Shown in pieces: positions 42,907 through 53,848 of a stretch of 64,000 nt of DNA. The position numbers and the translations under genes were made by a program. Below the pieces are notes generated by a model. The model made no database searches. It was not told where the DNA came from and saw only the letters and a list, made by a program, of their open reading frames with translations. How positions within the stretch are numbered: position 1 is the stretch's first letter; every line of letters begins with the position of its first letter. Location: positions 62,001-126,000 of the forward strand of contig JBAKBP010001613.1 of NCBI GenBank assembly GCA_037953745.1, written 5' to 3'. Source of the DNA: Lithodes maja (taxonomy: Eukaryota > Arthropoda > Malacostraca > Decapoda > Lithodidae).

Positions 42907-44062
42907 GTGTCTTCCTTGATAATATCCTGACTCAACCGGTCAAGGGAGAGGCAAGGAAGACACACCAGGGGAGAGGAGGCACATCCCCCAGGAACCACCC
43001 AAACCCACAGAGATAGAGCAAAGCCCATGAGGAGAAGTGGCAGGGAGGGTGGTTTCGCACAAACAGGGGCCCCCGTGAGGTACCCCTGGATTGGGCAAAA
43101 GACTATGAAAGGATGGAGGTGAAACAGGAAGAGAAAACAAAAACCAGTAAATGAATCTGGTGAGAAAAAGGGTGGCCTAGCCGTGAGCAGAGAACGTGTC
43201 AGGGGCGAAAAACCCTGTGGTGTGAAAGAGGGGCCCCCGTGGGGTACCCCTGGAGTATCACGAACCACCTGTCGCCCAGGCCCTTGAGACACAGTGAAGG
43301 ACTCAAAAGGGGGGACTCGGGAATAACGCTAATAATGCGGCCGACACAAACTCTACAAACAGCACCGCCACCAACGAAATCTCAGATTGTTTACCAACGG
43401 TACACCTAGACTATGACAAAAATGAAAACTCATAGGGGCATAGCAATTCCTGAATGAGAAAACGAGCTAGGCTAAATGAAGCTAAAAGCTAAACTATGCC
43501 CAGACTAACAGGAAAAAAGAATATGAAAAGAGAAAGAATGAAAAACATATACGAGGAACGCCAGGCGCCCCCGTAGCTTCGGTAAGCTATTTCCACACGC
43601 GTCTCCATTATACACACTGAGGAGCCCATTTACGTGTGCCCTAGATCACGTAACATCTGTCTAACAAAAAAAGAAGGCCAGATAAGCCGAAAACTAACCT
43701 AAACAGGGTGAATTAAAGGAGCACAACAAAAGCGACTTCATTCAATGGAGCACGTGAAAAAATGATGACAAGAGAGGGTCGCTCATGCGCACGTTCGACA
43801 GGGATCTGCACATGACGGAACACGGGATGGGCCTTAAGCGGTAACTAAGGTAAACCCCTTTTTCTTCTCTTCTATGCTTTTTTCACCTTCGGTGGTAGTT
43901 TTGGTTAATGTACAACGTCTCCTAGAGCAAGATAAGGAGTAGACTCTAGACGTTTTCTTTTTAACCGCGGTTGGAATGACGACATAGGAGTCAAAATAGA
44001 CAAGTCGTCATTGCAATTAGGTTAATAGCCTTGACGTTGGATTTGCCAAGACTACTAACAAA
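42907..44062 (-). repeat. Inverted leader plus left terminal repeat of DIRS-B copy 2
   Basis: The whole stretch is the reverse complement of 57579-58733 of copy 3, with little divergence. One breakpoint is the exact element terminus (AACAAAT at 44062); the other lies in the leader beside GTGTCTTCC. Downstream of 44063 the element continues in normal orientation. Confidence 0.85.
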
Positions 44063-44147
44063 TGGAGATGACGCATTTTTGTGGCCCTTTTTTGGTATTC
44101 CATAGACGCTCCTCTCGCTTTTTCGGCGCCGGACCATCTCGGCCGGT

Positions 44148-44290
44148 CCCGCAAATTTGCGGGAGCTCGATTCGGTCCTCTGGGACGTTTCGGCTCCCCG
44201 CAAATTTGCGGAGATCGCTGGGGGTTCCCGCGAAATTGCGGGAGGGTGGTGTCGGTACGGTTATGCCTCCATTGGCCCGCAAATTTGCGG
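44148..44290. promoter_or_regulatory. Array of four CCGCAAATTTGCGG palindromes (copy 2)
   Basis: Perfect palindromes lie at 44148-44163 (CCCGCAAATTTGCGGG), 44198-44211 and 44277-44290, with one imperfect copy at 44227-44242 (CCCGCGAAATTGCGGG). They fall in different reading frames, so selection is likely on DNA or RNA, for example as binding sites for a dimeric protein. Three copies persist in copy 3. Confidence 0.7.
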
Positions 44291-44516
44291 TAATAGTTGG
44301 CTTTCACTATTGACCTTTTTTATGTCATCTTGTTGCCTGATACTATTTGGTGTGTGCACTTTACTGGTGTTATAGGCCCTGCATGTAAGATGTTGAGTGG
44401 TGGTTAACACTTTCTTCATCTTTGCAAGTTCTGCTAGTGCTCTTCCCCCTCGCCCGCCCTACTCACCTACCTCTGTGCTCCCGGTTTAGGGTGAGTACGG
44501 ATACCTGTTTGCATGT

Positions 44517-46770
44517 GTGTTCCTGTTTCCTCATGCTCCTTCCCTAGTTCTTCTTGGACATTCTCTCCACTTACTCCTTCGACGTGCTGATTATGGTGTG
44601 TGTTCTTCCAGTGCAGGTAGGCTGCCTTGCTTTCGCCATGGTTGTTGCTCCCCGTGCTTGGTGAGCCACAAGTCCTGCTTGCGCCACTCGCACTGTGTGT
44701 CCCCTACGGCCTACCTCCCTGCTCTGTGTGGCCCGTGTCTGGCCCTGGTGGATGTGGTGCTCCATAGCCCTGGTTCCTCGGCGGCGGCGGTGGCCTCTGC
44801 TTCCCTTCAGTCGGTGTGGGCGATAGTCTCCCGCCACTTTTGGACTGTGGGCCACCGTTCCCCGGCCTTTGTTGCCGCCCGGATCCGCGTCGCCCTGGGT
44901 ATCCCTGACCCGACTGAAAGCCGTTCGCCTGGCCCTCTTCCTGCTCGGGCCCTCTCCCCTGGGTCCCGCAGCCGATCGTCACGTCGTCGGGGGGTTCCCC
45001 TGCTCCGTCCATGCTCTCGCTCGCCTCGTCGCCCGTCCTCTCCTGCCCCTCGTTGTCCTCCTGATCGCCTTGACGGCGCCCATCGCCCTCGTCATGGTGC
45101 TCGCCCTGAGGCCGGGGTTAGCGGCTCTGCCCCTGTGCGCCCTCCCCTGGCCTCTCCGGGTCGGGGCTCTACTACCTTCCGCCCGCTTCCCCTGCTCGTA
45201 TGACGTCCTCTTCCTTTGTCCTCTACGCGCGCGGAGGTTCAGGCTGTAGCTGGCCCTCTGCTCCCTCCTCCTACACTGTCCAGGAGGGTCCGCCAGGATG
45301 TAGTTGCTTCTCCTCCTACTTCACCTGCTTCGGTGCCTATTCTTCCTTCACGGTCTCGTCCCACGGTGGCGGTCCCTCCCTCCTCCGCCTCGGTGTCGGG
45401 CCGCCCTGTTATCTCTGCCCTTTATCCTTGCTCTGTTTTCCCCCGCGGCTACTTCTGACCTCTTTTCAGCCAACGGCCGTACCACGTTGAATGCATCGCT
45501 TCTCGTCCGATCAGCGAAGTTAAGCACTGTAGGGTCTGGTTCGTACTTGGATGGGTGACCGCCTGGGAACACCAGATGCTGTCTTTTCACCCGGCCAGCC
45601 TTCCCACTCCCGTCGTCCTGCTCCTCCTCCTTCTTCTCTCCCTGACCTTCACTTACCGTCTCGCCACGGGGGTGCCCCTCCTCTTGGCTCGGTGGGGTAT
45701 CGCGTGGTTTCGGGGTCCCCTTTCTCAGGGGCTGACGTGTCGCTGGAAGAGGGGGATCGTGCTGTTTCCCCCTCGGGCGTTCGTGTTCAGGGCCGAGTCC
45801 CTCTGCGGCGACACAACCGTGGTCGCTCGCCTTCCTTGGGCCGCGACTCTGCTGGTTCGTGTCGTGGATCTCGCTCCCGCTCGCGCTCACCCCTGCGGGC
45901 CGACCATTCTGGGGGGGGGAGGTCGCCTCTCTCGGATCGATTGTCGGCTATGCAGGGGTGGCTTGTGTCACGCATCGACGGGCGCTTGGAGTCGATGCAA
46001 GACTCCCTCTTATCGCGCTTCTTGGCGGTGACACACCCTCAGCGCCTCACCATACCTACCCCTGCTACGGTCCCCCTCCCTTTTGCAGGCCTATGCTCTG
46101 GTCAGACTTCAGCCGCCGGGACATCCTTCAGGATGTTCAGGCCCTGGCTGTGTTGACGGGCCTGTCCTCCTATGGGCCGGGTTTGTGCGACGACGGTACG
46201 CCTGGCTTAGCCATCTTACTCGATCACCCTCTCCCGTTGGGGGCCTGGTTTGCTGAGGCCTTCGTCTTCGCCGGCCGTTCCGTCGCCGGCTCTCCTTCAG
46301 TCCCTCCCCCGGAGTCATCACTGCTTTTGCCTCCTCTTGTGTCTGTCGGCGGGTTGGACGGCGCGTTCTGGTCCTGGTTCAGCGCGCCCGTTCTTAAACT
46401 TTGTTCTATTGCTACCCCGTTCTTCTCTCACCCAGTTCAGTCCTCTGTCGACAGGGTTTTTCCCTTGCGGCGGTGGGTGCCGAACTTCTTCTCTTGTCTT
46501 TTGGTTCCCTCCAGACTTCTGTTCACCACCTGCGGCTTCTCGCGGCGTCTGCACCAGGCGCTCTTCGCGAGGGTTTGGGCCGCGTTCGGCGGGTCCCCCT
46601 TCGGCTCGCGGTGTCTTTGGTTCCCGAGCTGAAGGCGGTTTTGTGCGTGGCACCTCGGCAACGCCGGACGGTACGGTCCTCGTTCTGCCGGACAGCCCCC
46701 TTGGATATTCGTCAGGGTTTGTTGTTCTCTGCGCTATATACGTCGGGGTTTTTTGAGCAGGATGCTTGGG
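44517..46770 (+). pseudogene. DIRS-B copy 2 gag-like region
   Basis: The first open frame (44517-45203) has a Cys/His-rich N-terminal part (CSSSAGRLPCFRHGCC, CLVSHKSCLRHSHC) comparable in position with the Cys-rich start of DIRS-A Gag, then Arg/Ser- and Pro-rich sequence. A second frame (45551-46156) has RGSRSRSRSPLRADHSGGGR followed by DRLSAMQGWLVSRIDGRLES. The region is broken by a 5S rRNA insertion and frameshifts. Many other open frames here overlap on both strands because stop codons are rare in A-poor DNA. Confidence 0.55.
45469..45581 (+). rRNA. 5S rRNA-like insertion (retrocopy)
   Basis: 113 bases starting GCCAACGGCCGTACCACG and containing CGTCCGATCAGCGAAGTTAA and TACTTGGATGGGTGACCGCC, the hallmark 5S rRNA blocks, including the internal promoter elements (A box around AGTTAAGCACTG and C box TGGATGGGTGACC). 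Only the last few bases of 5S are missing. It is flanked by TCTTTTCA at 45461-45468 and 45582-45589; copy 3 has the empty site at about 60316. The T run in the right flank could act as a Pol III terminator. Confidence 0.85.
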
Positions 46771-47271
46771 AATGCTACGCTTCTCTGTCGGCGGCCCCTG
46801 CTTCCGACACGCGACGATGCGCTGTGTCGTTGCGGACCCTGCTTACGACACGCACCGACGCGCTGTGTCGCGCGCGGGGTCTTCTCAGTCCCGTCCTTCT
46901 GCCGGTCCTCTTTGGGGTGCTGCTGCAGGTGCTGCCGCCTTGCACGGGCGCAGGACTGGGACGTTGCAGGCCAGTGCGTCGGTTCCGCCTCGCACTTCTG
47001 TTCTTGCCCCCTTTCATCCCCGCCGTGTCGGGGCTGGCCGGCCTTCCACTTCCGGCCGCCCTTCGACGGGGTCAGCCCCGTGACGGCTAGGGGTTGGGGT
47101 AGCCCGCCCTTTTCGACGAGGTTAGGGGGGGTAGAGGAGGTCAACGTGGCGCTCATGCCCACACGGCCTGTACCGGGGGTACCTCCACGTCAACACAATG
47201 TGTAGGTTCTCTGGGTCGGCCTCCTTGTTCTCCTTCTCGCCTGGCCGACCGGGTCGCTCCCCTCCTCTCGG

Positions 47272-48172
47272 GTGCTCCCTCGGCTTGTTTTCGCCCTAGC
47301 GCCCCTCGGTGGCCGCGAGGGACGTTGGGGGCGGCGGGTTGCGCGGAGGGGTCTCACCTGGAGGTGGACGTCCAGACCCCCACTCCGTTCTTGTCACCGA
47401 CGCCGGCCCATCTCTTCAGAGGTGGCCCACGTGTTCACTTCCATGCCCGAGCTGGGTAGCGTCGAGGGAGTTGACCGCCGGTCACCCGGTTTTCCTCTCC
47501 CGTGTCTTTCTGGTACCGTAGTCGAACTGCGACGCGATGCGACCGGTGGTGGATCTGTCGGCCCTCAACGGGCACATCGTGCACACACGGTTTCGGATGC
47601 TGCCGGTACCCCAGGTACACCTGGCCCTGCGCCCTCTGTCGTGGGTAGTGTCGCTGGCCCTCCAGGATGCGTCTTGGCTCGTTCCTCTCCATCCTCGCTT
47701 CCAGCGATTCTTGGCCGTTCGGACTTCCGATCGTGTGTTCCTGTTCGACGGCCTTCCCTTCGGTCTCCACATCACGCCGCGGATCTTCTCCGCACTGGTG
47801 GGGCAGGCTCTGGGGCCTCTCCTCAGGAGCGGGCTCCAGATCCTGTTTTCCTTGGCCGATTGGTTGGTAGTTTCCGAAGCCCTAGGACTGTGCGTAGGCG
47901 ACGCCCTCACAGTCGTTCGCCACGTCGCACGGTTAGGGTTCCCCTTCGATGTTCCCAAGTCACGCTTGACCCCGTCGCGTGTCGCGCCATGGGTCGGTCT
48001 CGCATGGGTTTTGTCCGGCGCTACGGTGACCCGGGGTCTGCCGGCCGCGGTGCACCTTCGGTGGAAGGTCTTCGCCATGTTGCACTCGGTCTCCCTCCCG
48101 GGGTGGCTCTGGGACTCGTTCGTGGGTTCGCTGCATTGGGCCGCTCTGCCCCTTCCCTTAGGGAGCCTCTAG
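47272..48172 (+). pseudogene. DIRS-B copy 2 reverse transcriptase
   Basis: The RT frame (47537-48172) reads MRPVVDLSALNGHIVHTRF, VVSLALQDASWLVPLHPRF, FDGLPFGLHITPRIFS and FSLADWLVVSEALG. VDL retains the Asp that copies 1 and 3 have lost, but the catalytic positions are Ala (47657-47659 and 47855-47857), as in the other copies. The frame ends at 48172. A longer overlapping frame from 47272 is not coding. Confidence 0.75.
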
Positions 48173-49200
48173 CTACGCTGCCTCCTCCTCATGGGCACCG
48201 CGGTGTTTCCGTTGCCCCTATCGATCGGCTCCTGCCGCTCCCGCGTACCGTTCGCAGACTCTTCGGTCGCTGGGTTGCTCGGGGCGCGCCCTCTGCGGCT
48301 GTGCCCTGGACTGCCCCCCCCGCCGACGGTCTGGGTAGACACAGATACGTCGAGCGAGGTTGGGTGAGGTTCCCGATCGAACCTGGGACGTCCACTTCCC
48401 GGCAGATGGGTGGGTCTCCCTCCACTTACCCGTCTATGCCCTCGGACTGTTGGTTCCTTTCTTCTTCCTGCGGGACCACGCGCTGGCCCTTTGGGGTAAG
48501 TCAGTGGCCTTTGGGTTGGACACTCGGACAGCTGTCCACTGTTTCCTAATGCGGGGGTCCTCCAGGTCGTTGACTCTATTGGGGGTCTCGGTGGAGTTGT
48601 TCTTCCTCGCGGACCGACACCCCTTCTCCTTGCATGCCTCCTCCCTGCCCGGGCCTGCCACCCTGTGGGCGGCCGCCCTGTCGAGAGGGCAGGGCGTTCT
48701 TGTAGAATGGGCGATGCAACGGACTGTGTTCGCCGACCTCGCGGCTTCCTGAGGTGTTCCGGAGGTCGCCTTGTTCGCATCGGGGGTGCCGAGCCAGTTG
48801 CCTCTGGACCTCTCCCTCCGGCCTCGCGCTCCGGGGGGGGTCCGGACGCTTTCATGGTAGCCTGGTACAGGTGGCGGTCGATATACATCTTTCCGCCACC
48901 AGACGCGCTGTTGATGTGCCCAGTCCTCGCGAGGCTGCGTCTGGCTCCTCGCGCCTCTGTGGCCGGCACGGGCTTGGTACGCCCGGTTGCCGCGGTGGTG
49001 CCCGAGTCCGGTCCCTCTACCTGTCTCCGGCTTCCACTTGAGCTAGGTTGGGGACCTGCGGACCTCGTTGGCCTTCGCATCGTGCTTGTTCATGAGGCAC
49101 GGTGGCTCCCGGTCCCCGGCCGGGCCCTGACTGACTTCCTGCAGCGTTCCTGGCCGTCTTCTCCTTGGGGGACTTACGGGTCCCACTGGAGGTCTTTTAC
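48173..49200 (+). pseudogene. DIRS-B copy 2 RNase H / methylase-like region
   Basis: TVWVDTDTSSEVG near 48330 keeps the RNase H Asp lost in copies 1 and 3 (VATDTS). The next frame (48360-48752) gives YALGLLVPFFFLRDHALALW and GKSVAFGLDTRTAVHCFLMR. The methylase-like part (IYIFPPPDALLMCPVLARLR) follows in a third frame. A 19-base deletion near 48930 relative to copy 1 (CGAGGCTGCGTCTGGCTCC) removes part of it. Confidence 0.65.
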
Positions 49201-49525
49201 TAGGTGGCTACAGGACACTCGCCTGCCAGTTGGCTCTCCTTCCCTCGTCCTACGCTCCTTGTTTCACCTCTTCCGTACACGTCACTTTCAAGTCGACGCT
49301 ATACGTACCCACTTGTCTGCCGTCCGGGGGGTCTTTGGGTCCGTCGCTTAGCTGGTCGTTCCGCCGCAGGAGCTGGATTCCTTCCTGACGGCTGCCTTCC
49401 GGGATCGACCGCCTCCGCGCCAGGTCCCTCCACAGTGGGATCTGGGGCGGGCTCTGGTCCTTCTGGCTTCACCCACGTAAGGTGGCATTTTATTTTATAT
49501 CAAAGAAAGTCTTAACCCGACCCTC

Positions 49526-52090
49526 TTGTCAAAACCTCAAATTGTGAACGTCGACACATCTTTTGTGCTAATAAAGAATAATAAAGGTACAAAAATAATA
49601 CTTGCATTAATATACAGACCTCCAGCTCAATCAGTGCAAACTGACCGAGAAATTTATGAACAAATTGCAGATGTAAGTAACTCACAAGATACCGTATTTT
49701 TTGGCGACTTTAATTTACCTGTGACCAAGTGGGGCGATACTCTTACTTCACACTCCGGACATGACTTGTATACGAACTTGCAAGAGAGTTCGCTTTATCA
49801 ATTTGTTGGAACACCGACCCGTGGTAATAACGTTCTTGACATTGTACTTGCAACAAAAGAAGAATTAATAGAGAATTTGAATGTTGGTGATGAATTCAGT
49901 AACAGCGGCCATCGTACGATAACTTTCACTTTAAACTTTACTAGTAACGAACCAAATAGTAGCATCGAAAAAGTCCCTAATTTCAAGAAAGCAAACTTTC
50001 ATAAACTTAGAGCTATGTTTAAAGAAACTGACTGGAGCTTTTTAATTAACAATAACGACATAAATACATCTTGGAAGTTATTCGAAACCACTTACCTAAA
50101 AGCAGTGCAAGACTGCATACCATCGAAAATACAGCGTCCAGGCCATAATAATAAGCCCAAATGGTGGAATAAAGATATTTCAAACTGCCTGCTTGCTAAA
50201 AAATTTGCTAATGATAGATTAAAATCCTCACAAAATGACGAAGAACGGGTGAAATTTGTAGAGCTACGACGCAAAGCCAAAAAGTTAATTAAGCAAAGTA
50301 AAAAGACCCTAGAGTTACATATTGCGAATCAAAGTAAAACAAACCCGAAAGAATTCTATAGTTATATCAGAAAGAAAAAAGTAATTACTTCAACTGTTGG
50401 ACCGTTAGTCGATGAAAATGGAGAATACACCAAAGACGAAGTACAAATGAGTAATGCCCTCAATACCTTCTTTGCATCAGTTTTTACAACAGAAGACCTT
50501 AGTGATATCCCTACACCATCGCCGATTCAGATTGATAATTCAGATGTTCTAAGCAATATCACCGTTACAGAGAGAGAAGTATTGAATTGTTTAGATAAAC
50601 TCAAGGGAAATAAAACGCCTGGACCTGATACAATCTCGCCTAGAGTTCTAAAGGAAGCTAAGGATGAGCTCTCCAAACCACTCAAATTGCTATTCAATAA
50701 ATCCTTGCAGTCTGGAACTATGCCTGATCAGTGGAAGATAGCCAACGTAACACCGATATTCAAAAAAGGCAGCAAATCCCTACCCAGTAACTATCGTCCA
50801 ATTAGCTTAACCTCAGTTGTATGTAAAATGCTAGAAACGGTCATAAGAGACAGACTCGTAAATTACTTAGAGGAAAATAACATACTTAAAGATACTCAAC
50901 ACGGCTTTCGTAAAAAACGTTCCTGTTTAACAAACCTCTTAGACTTCTTCCACGATATCCTCAACCTTTACGATGAGAGTAAAGCTGTAGATATTATATA
51001 CCTTGATTTTCAAAAGGCCTTTGACAAAGTTCCCCACAAACGTTTACTGCTAAAACTAAAAGCGCATGGAATACAAGACGGTGTGTTGAAATGGATAGAA
51101 AATTGGCTCAGCGACAGAAAGCAAAGAGTAGTCATAAACGGTAAGGCATCTAAATGGACCAATGTAAGTAGCGGGGTACCCCAGGGATCGGTACTAGGAC
51201 CAATTCTCTTTCTAATTTACATCAACGACATAGATAAGGGTCTCACCTGTACAATCTCAAAATTTGCTGACGATACAAAAATTGCAAATAGCGTACTCTC
51301 AAAAGATCAAGTTGACGATATGCAACACAATCTAGATAAATTGTCACATTGGGCCCAAATTGGGCAAATGAGTTTTAATGCGGATAAAAGTAAAGTACTA
51401 CATATCGGATACCTAAATGAGAAAGCAAACTATTCGATGAATGGCACTCAGCTTTAGAATGTAAACAGAGAAACCGATCTGGGAGTAACAATATCGAGTA
51501 ACCTAAAACCGAGTCAACAATGTTCAGAAGTTGTTAAGAAGGCAAACAAAATAATTGGCTTTATAGGCAGATCATTTGAGCATAAATCCAAAGACGTAAT
51601 CCTAACCCTTTACAATTCCTTAGTCCGCCCTCTTCTGGAATACTGCGTTCAATGCTGGTGCCCTTATTACCAAAAAGACATAAACAAGCTAGAACGAGTT
51701 CAACGTAGAGTTACCAAAATGATACCTAGCCTAAAGAACAAACCATACGAAGAGCGTCTTAGAGAATTAAATCTATTTCCTTTAACCCAGCGCAGATTAA
51801 GAGGTGACTTAATTCAAGTGTTCAAAATCATCAAAGGCATCGACAATATGAACTGTAGTAAGTACTTCACTATCGACCAATCTAATTACACGCGGGGAAA
51901 CGGTTGCAAAATTATTGGTAAATCTTTTAACTCACACGAATCTAAGAATTTCTTCTTCAATCGAGTTGTCAACTTGTGGAATGGGCTTCCCCGAGACGTT
52001 ATAGACTGCAACACCGTTGATTCATTTAAATTCCGCCTAGACAAATATCTCGCATCAAACCCGCAACTGACTGCGTTTGTAAATGAATAA
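49526..52090 (+). pseudogene. ORF2 of CR1-like insertion with a single nonsense codon
   Basis: One continuous frame of about 855 codons with a single stop, TAG at 51455-51457. It lacks the first ~100 residues of the endonuclease. Visible: FFGDFNLPVTKWG, SGHRTITF (normally SDH, here Gly), KTPGPDTISPRVL, YRPISLTSVVCKML, LDFQKAFDKVPHKR, GVPQGSVLGPILF and FADDTKIA (FADD 51263-51274). After the stop: LVRPLLEYCVQCWCPY and NFFFNRVVNLWNGLPRDVID. The low damage indicates a recent insertion. Confidence 0.85.
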
Positions 52091-52147
52091 CTTTATTTTA
52101 TCCTCCCCTCAGTTACTAACCCATATGTCCCCTACTAACTTCCTAGT

Positions 52148-52167
52148 CCTGCCACGTTAGTGGCAGG
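52148..52167 (+). other. 3' UTR hairpin of CR1-like insertion
   Basis: CCTGCCAC-GTTA-GTGGCAGG: a perfect 8-bp stem with a 4-base loop, 58 bases after the ORF2 stop. Structured 3' ends are recognised by the RT in several CR1/LINE families; that role is inferred here. Confidence 0.6.
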
Positions 52168-53324
52168 GCAGTAGTTCCCTTTCCAATGTTCCCTTACCCA
52201 CTCTAAACCACTGTTTGGACACTTGATCCTCTGTTTTGGAGGACAAGCAGCCTAGAAGGGTCACTAGATCTGTTGTTGCTTGATTTCCTTTGTACTTTGT
52301 ACGTATACAAGGGCCACTACGCCGGTTCTGTTGCTCGGGCATCCACTCTTCCTTGTCGCTCTGGCCACTGGGGATCGGGTGTCTGCACTAGCGGCATTGT
52401 CACGGCCCCGGGACTGCGTGCGATTCTCCCCGTCCTTGCATGACGTCTCGTTCGCCTCCTCCCCTCCTTTTGTTACCACGCATGGGAGGGAGGCCCCCAT
52501 TTTCCAGCCTTTCACCGTCCAGGCTTTACGGCGTGGGCATCCTCGCCATGTGTTGTGCCCGATGTCAGCCTTGCACTCCTCTGTTGCGTCTGTGGCGCCG
52601 CCTTCGGGTACTGCTGTGTGGGTGTCTCCTCGGACAGGTGGGAGGCTCTCGCAGGTGCAGATGGGCCGCCACGTTTGTCGGACCGTTCGTGCCCGTCACC
52701 CTGTTTGTAGGGGTTCTGCGCACGATGTCAGATCCTTTGCTGCCTCCTTCCGGTTCCTGCCACGTCGATCCTTCCCTGCCATCGCCTCAGCGGTTTTGTG
52801 GTCTTCTATCAATTCCTTCCTCTCCTCCTACCTCTCTGTGCCCAGTGTTCGACCCCCTCGGCCGGTGATTGCTCTCGGGGGTCGTGTTTCCTGGTGCTCT
52901 GGCGAAGATCCCTGGTCTTCCCCCCTTGTCCCTCGTTCTTTTCCTTTGTTTTATTTGACAAAGAGGGGGGGGGGTGTACGGGTTTGCAACACTGGATTGC
53001 AAGTTTGGGATTATGTATTGTTCCAGTACATAAGTGTTTTTGCCACATTGAAAATTGTGTTTTGTTCTTGTGTTCAGTGTTTTTGTTGGTTTTGGAAGAA
53101 AAGGGATTTTGGGTACAGTACCTTTTTGGTTTAAGACAAGTCTATGTTTTTGCATTACTATGAATGACGGGCATGTGTTAAAACTGTTCTTTTTAGCTAC
53201 TCAGTTTTCACTCTTTTATTAAACTCTCTTGTTTAAATTGTGTCTTTGTCATTCATAATTTTGTTTTATGCATTGGTTTTTTTGGTAGGTTGGGCTTGGA
53301 TGTCCTCCTCCTATTTGTTATGCA

Positions 53325-53848
53325 GCCTTGACGTTGGATTTGCCAAGACTACTAACAAATTGGGAGGTTTGACGTACCTCCCAACCTACCAAATAGGAAA
53401 ACCTACTATTTGGTAGTAGTCTTGGAAAATCCAACGTACATAATACCCTCCCTCACGCCGGACCCCTGCCCATCCGCGTTCTTCTGCTGACGTGAGATGT
53501 GATGACAAGAGAGGGTCGCTCATGCGCACGTTCGACAGGGATCTGCACATGACAGAACACGGGATGGGCCTTAAGCGGTAACTAAGGTAAACCCCTTTTT
53601 CTTCTCTTTTATGCTTTTTTCACCTTCGGTGGTAGTTTTGGTTAATGTACAACGTCTCCTAGAGCAAGATAAGGAGTAGACTTTAGACGTTTTCTTTTTA
53701 ACCGCGGTTGGAATGACGACATAGCAGTCAAAATAGACAAGTCGTCATTGCAATTAGGTTAATAGCCTTGACGTTGGATTTTCCAAGACTACTACCAAAT
53801 AGTATGTTTTCCTATTTGGTAGGTTGGGAGGTACGTCAAACCTCCCAA
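53325..53848 (+). repeat. DIRS-B copy 2 internal complementary region and right terminal repeat
   Basis: The complementary region (53325-53437) and terminal repeat (53501-53848) match copy 1. The right terminus ends CGTCAAACCTCCCAA, followed by AT-rich unique DNA. Confidence 0.85.

Larger units (their letters stand above)
49480..52300 (+). mobile_element. Young CR1-like insertion, 5'-truncated
   Basis: 2,821 bp flanked by ACGTA (49475-49479 and 52301-52305). The empty site is seen in copy 1 as CACCCACGTCTACAAGG. It is AT-rich, unlike its host element. The 3' end carries TTTGTAC twice (52289-52302) and an 8-bp-stem hairpin upstream. It differs from the other CR1-like families here. Confidence 0.9.
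49201..52960 (+). pseudogene. DIRS-B copy 2 tyrosine recombinase, split by insertion
   Basis: The N-terminal part lies at 49201-49479 (VDAIRTHLSAVRGVFGSVA then a stop, TAG for TGG). The C-terminal part at 52301-52960 includes LVALATGDRVSALAAL, SAHDVRSFAASFRF and, in frame, SSINSFLSSYLS with the nucleophilic Tyr. The two parts are separated by the CR1-like element at 49480-52300 inserted at ACGTA. Confidence 0.75.
42907..53848 (+). mobile_element. DIRS-B copy 2, with inverted 5' segment and two insertions
   Basis: It starts exactly where copy 1 ends. Order: inverted leader and left terminal repeat (42907-44062), gag region (44063-46770), RT-RNase H (46777-49200), recombinase (49200-52960, split by a CR1-like insertion), internal complementary region (53325-53437) and right terminal repeat (53501-53848). 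Without insertions it is about 8 kb. It retains more A residues than copies 1 and 3 and may be closest to the family ancestor. Confidence 0.8.

Noticed and set aside
44148..44290. Palindromes as transcription terminators
   Set aside because: The palindromes have no loop, lack U tracts and sit before the coding region; Rho-independent terminators are not expected in a eukaryote.
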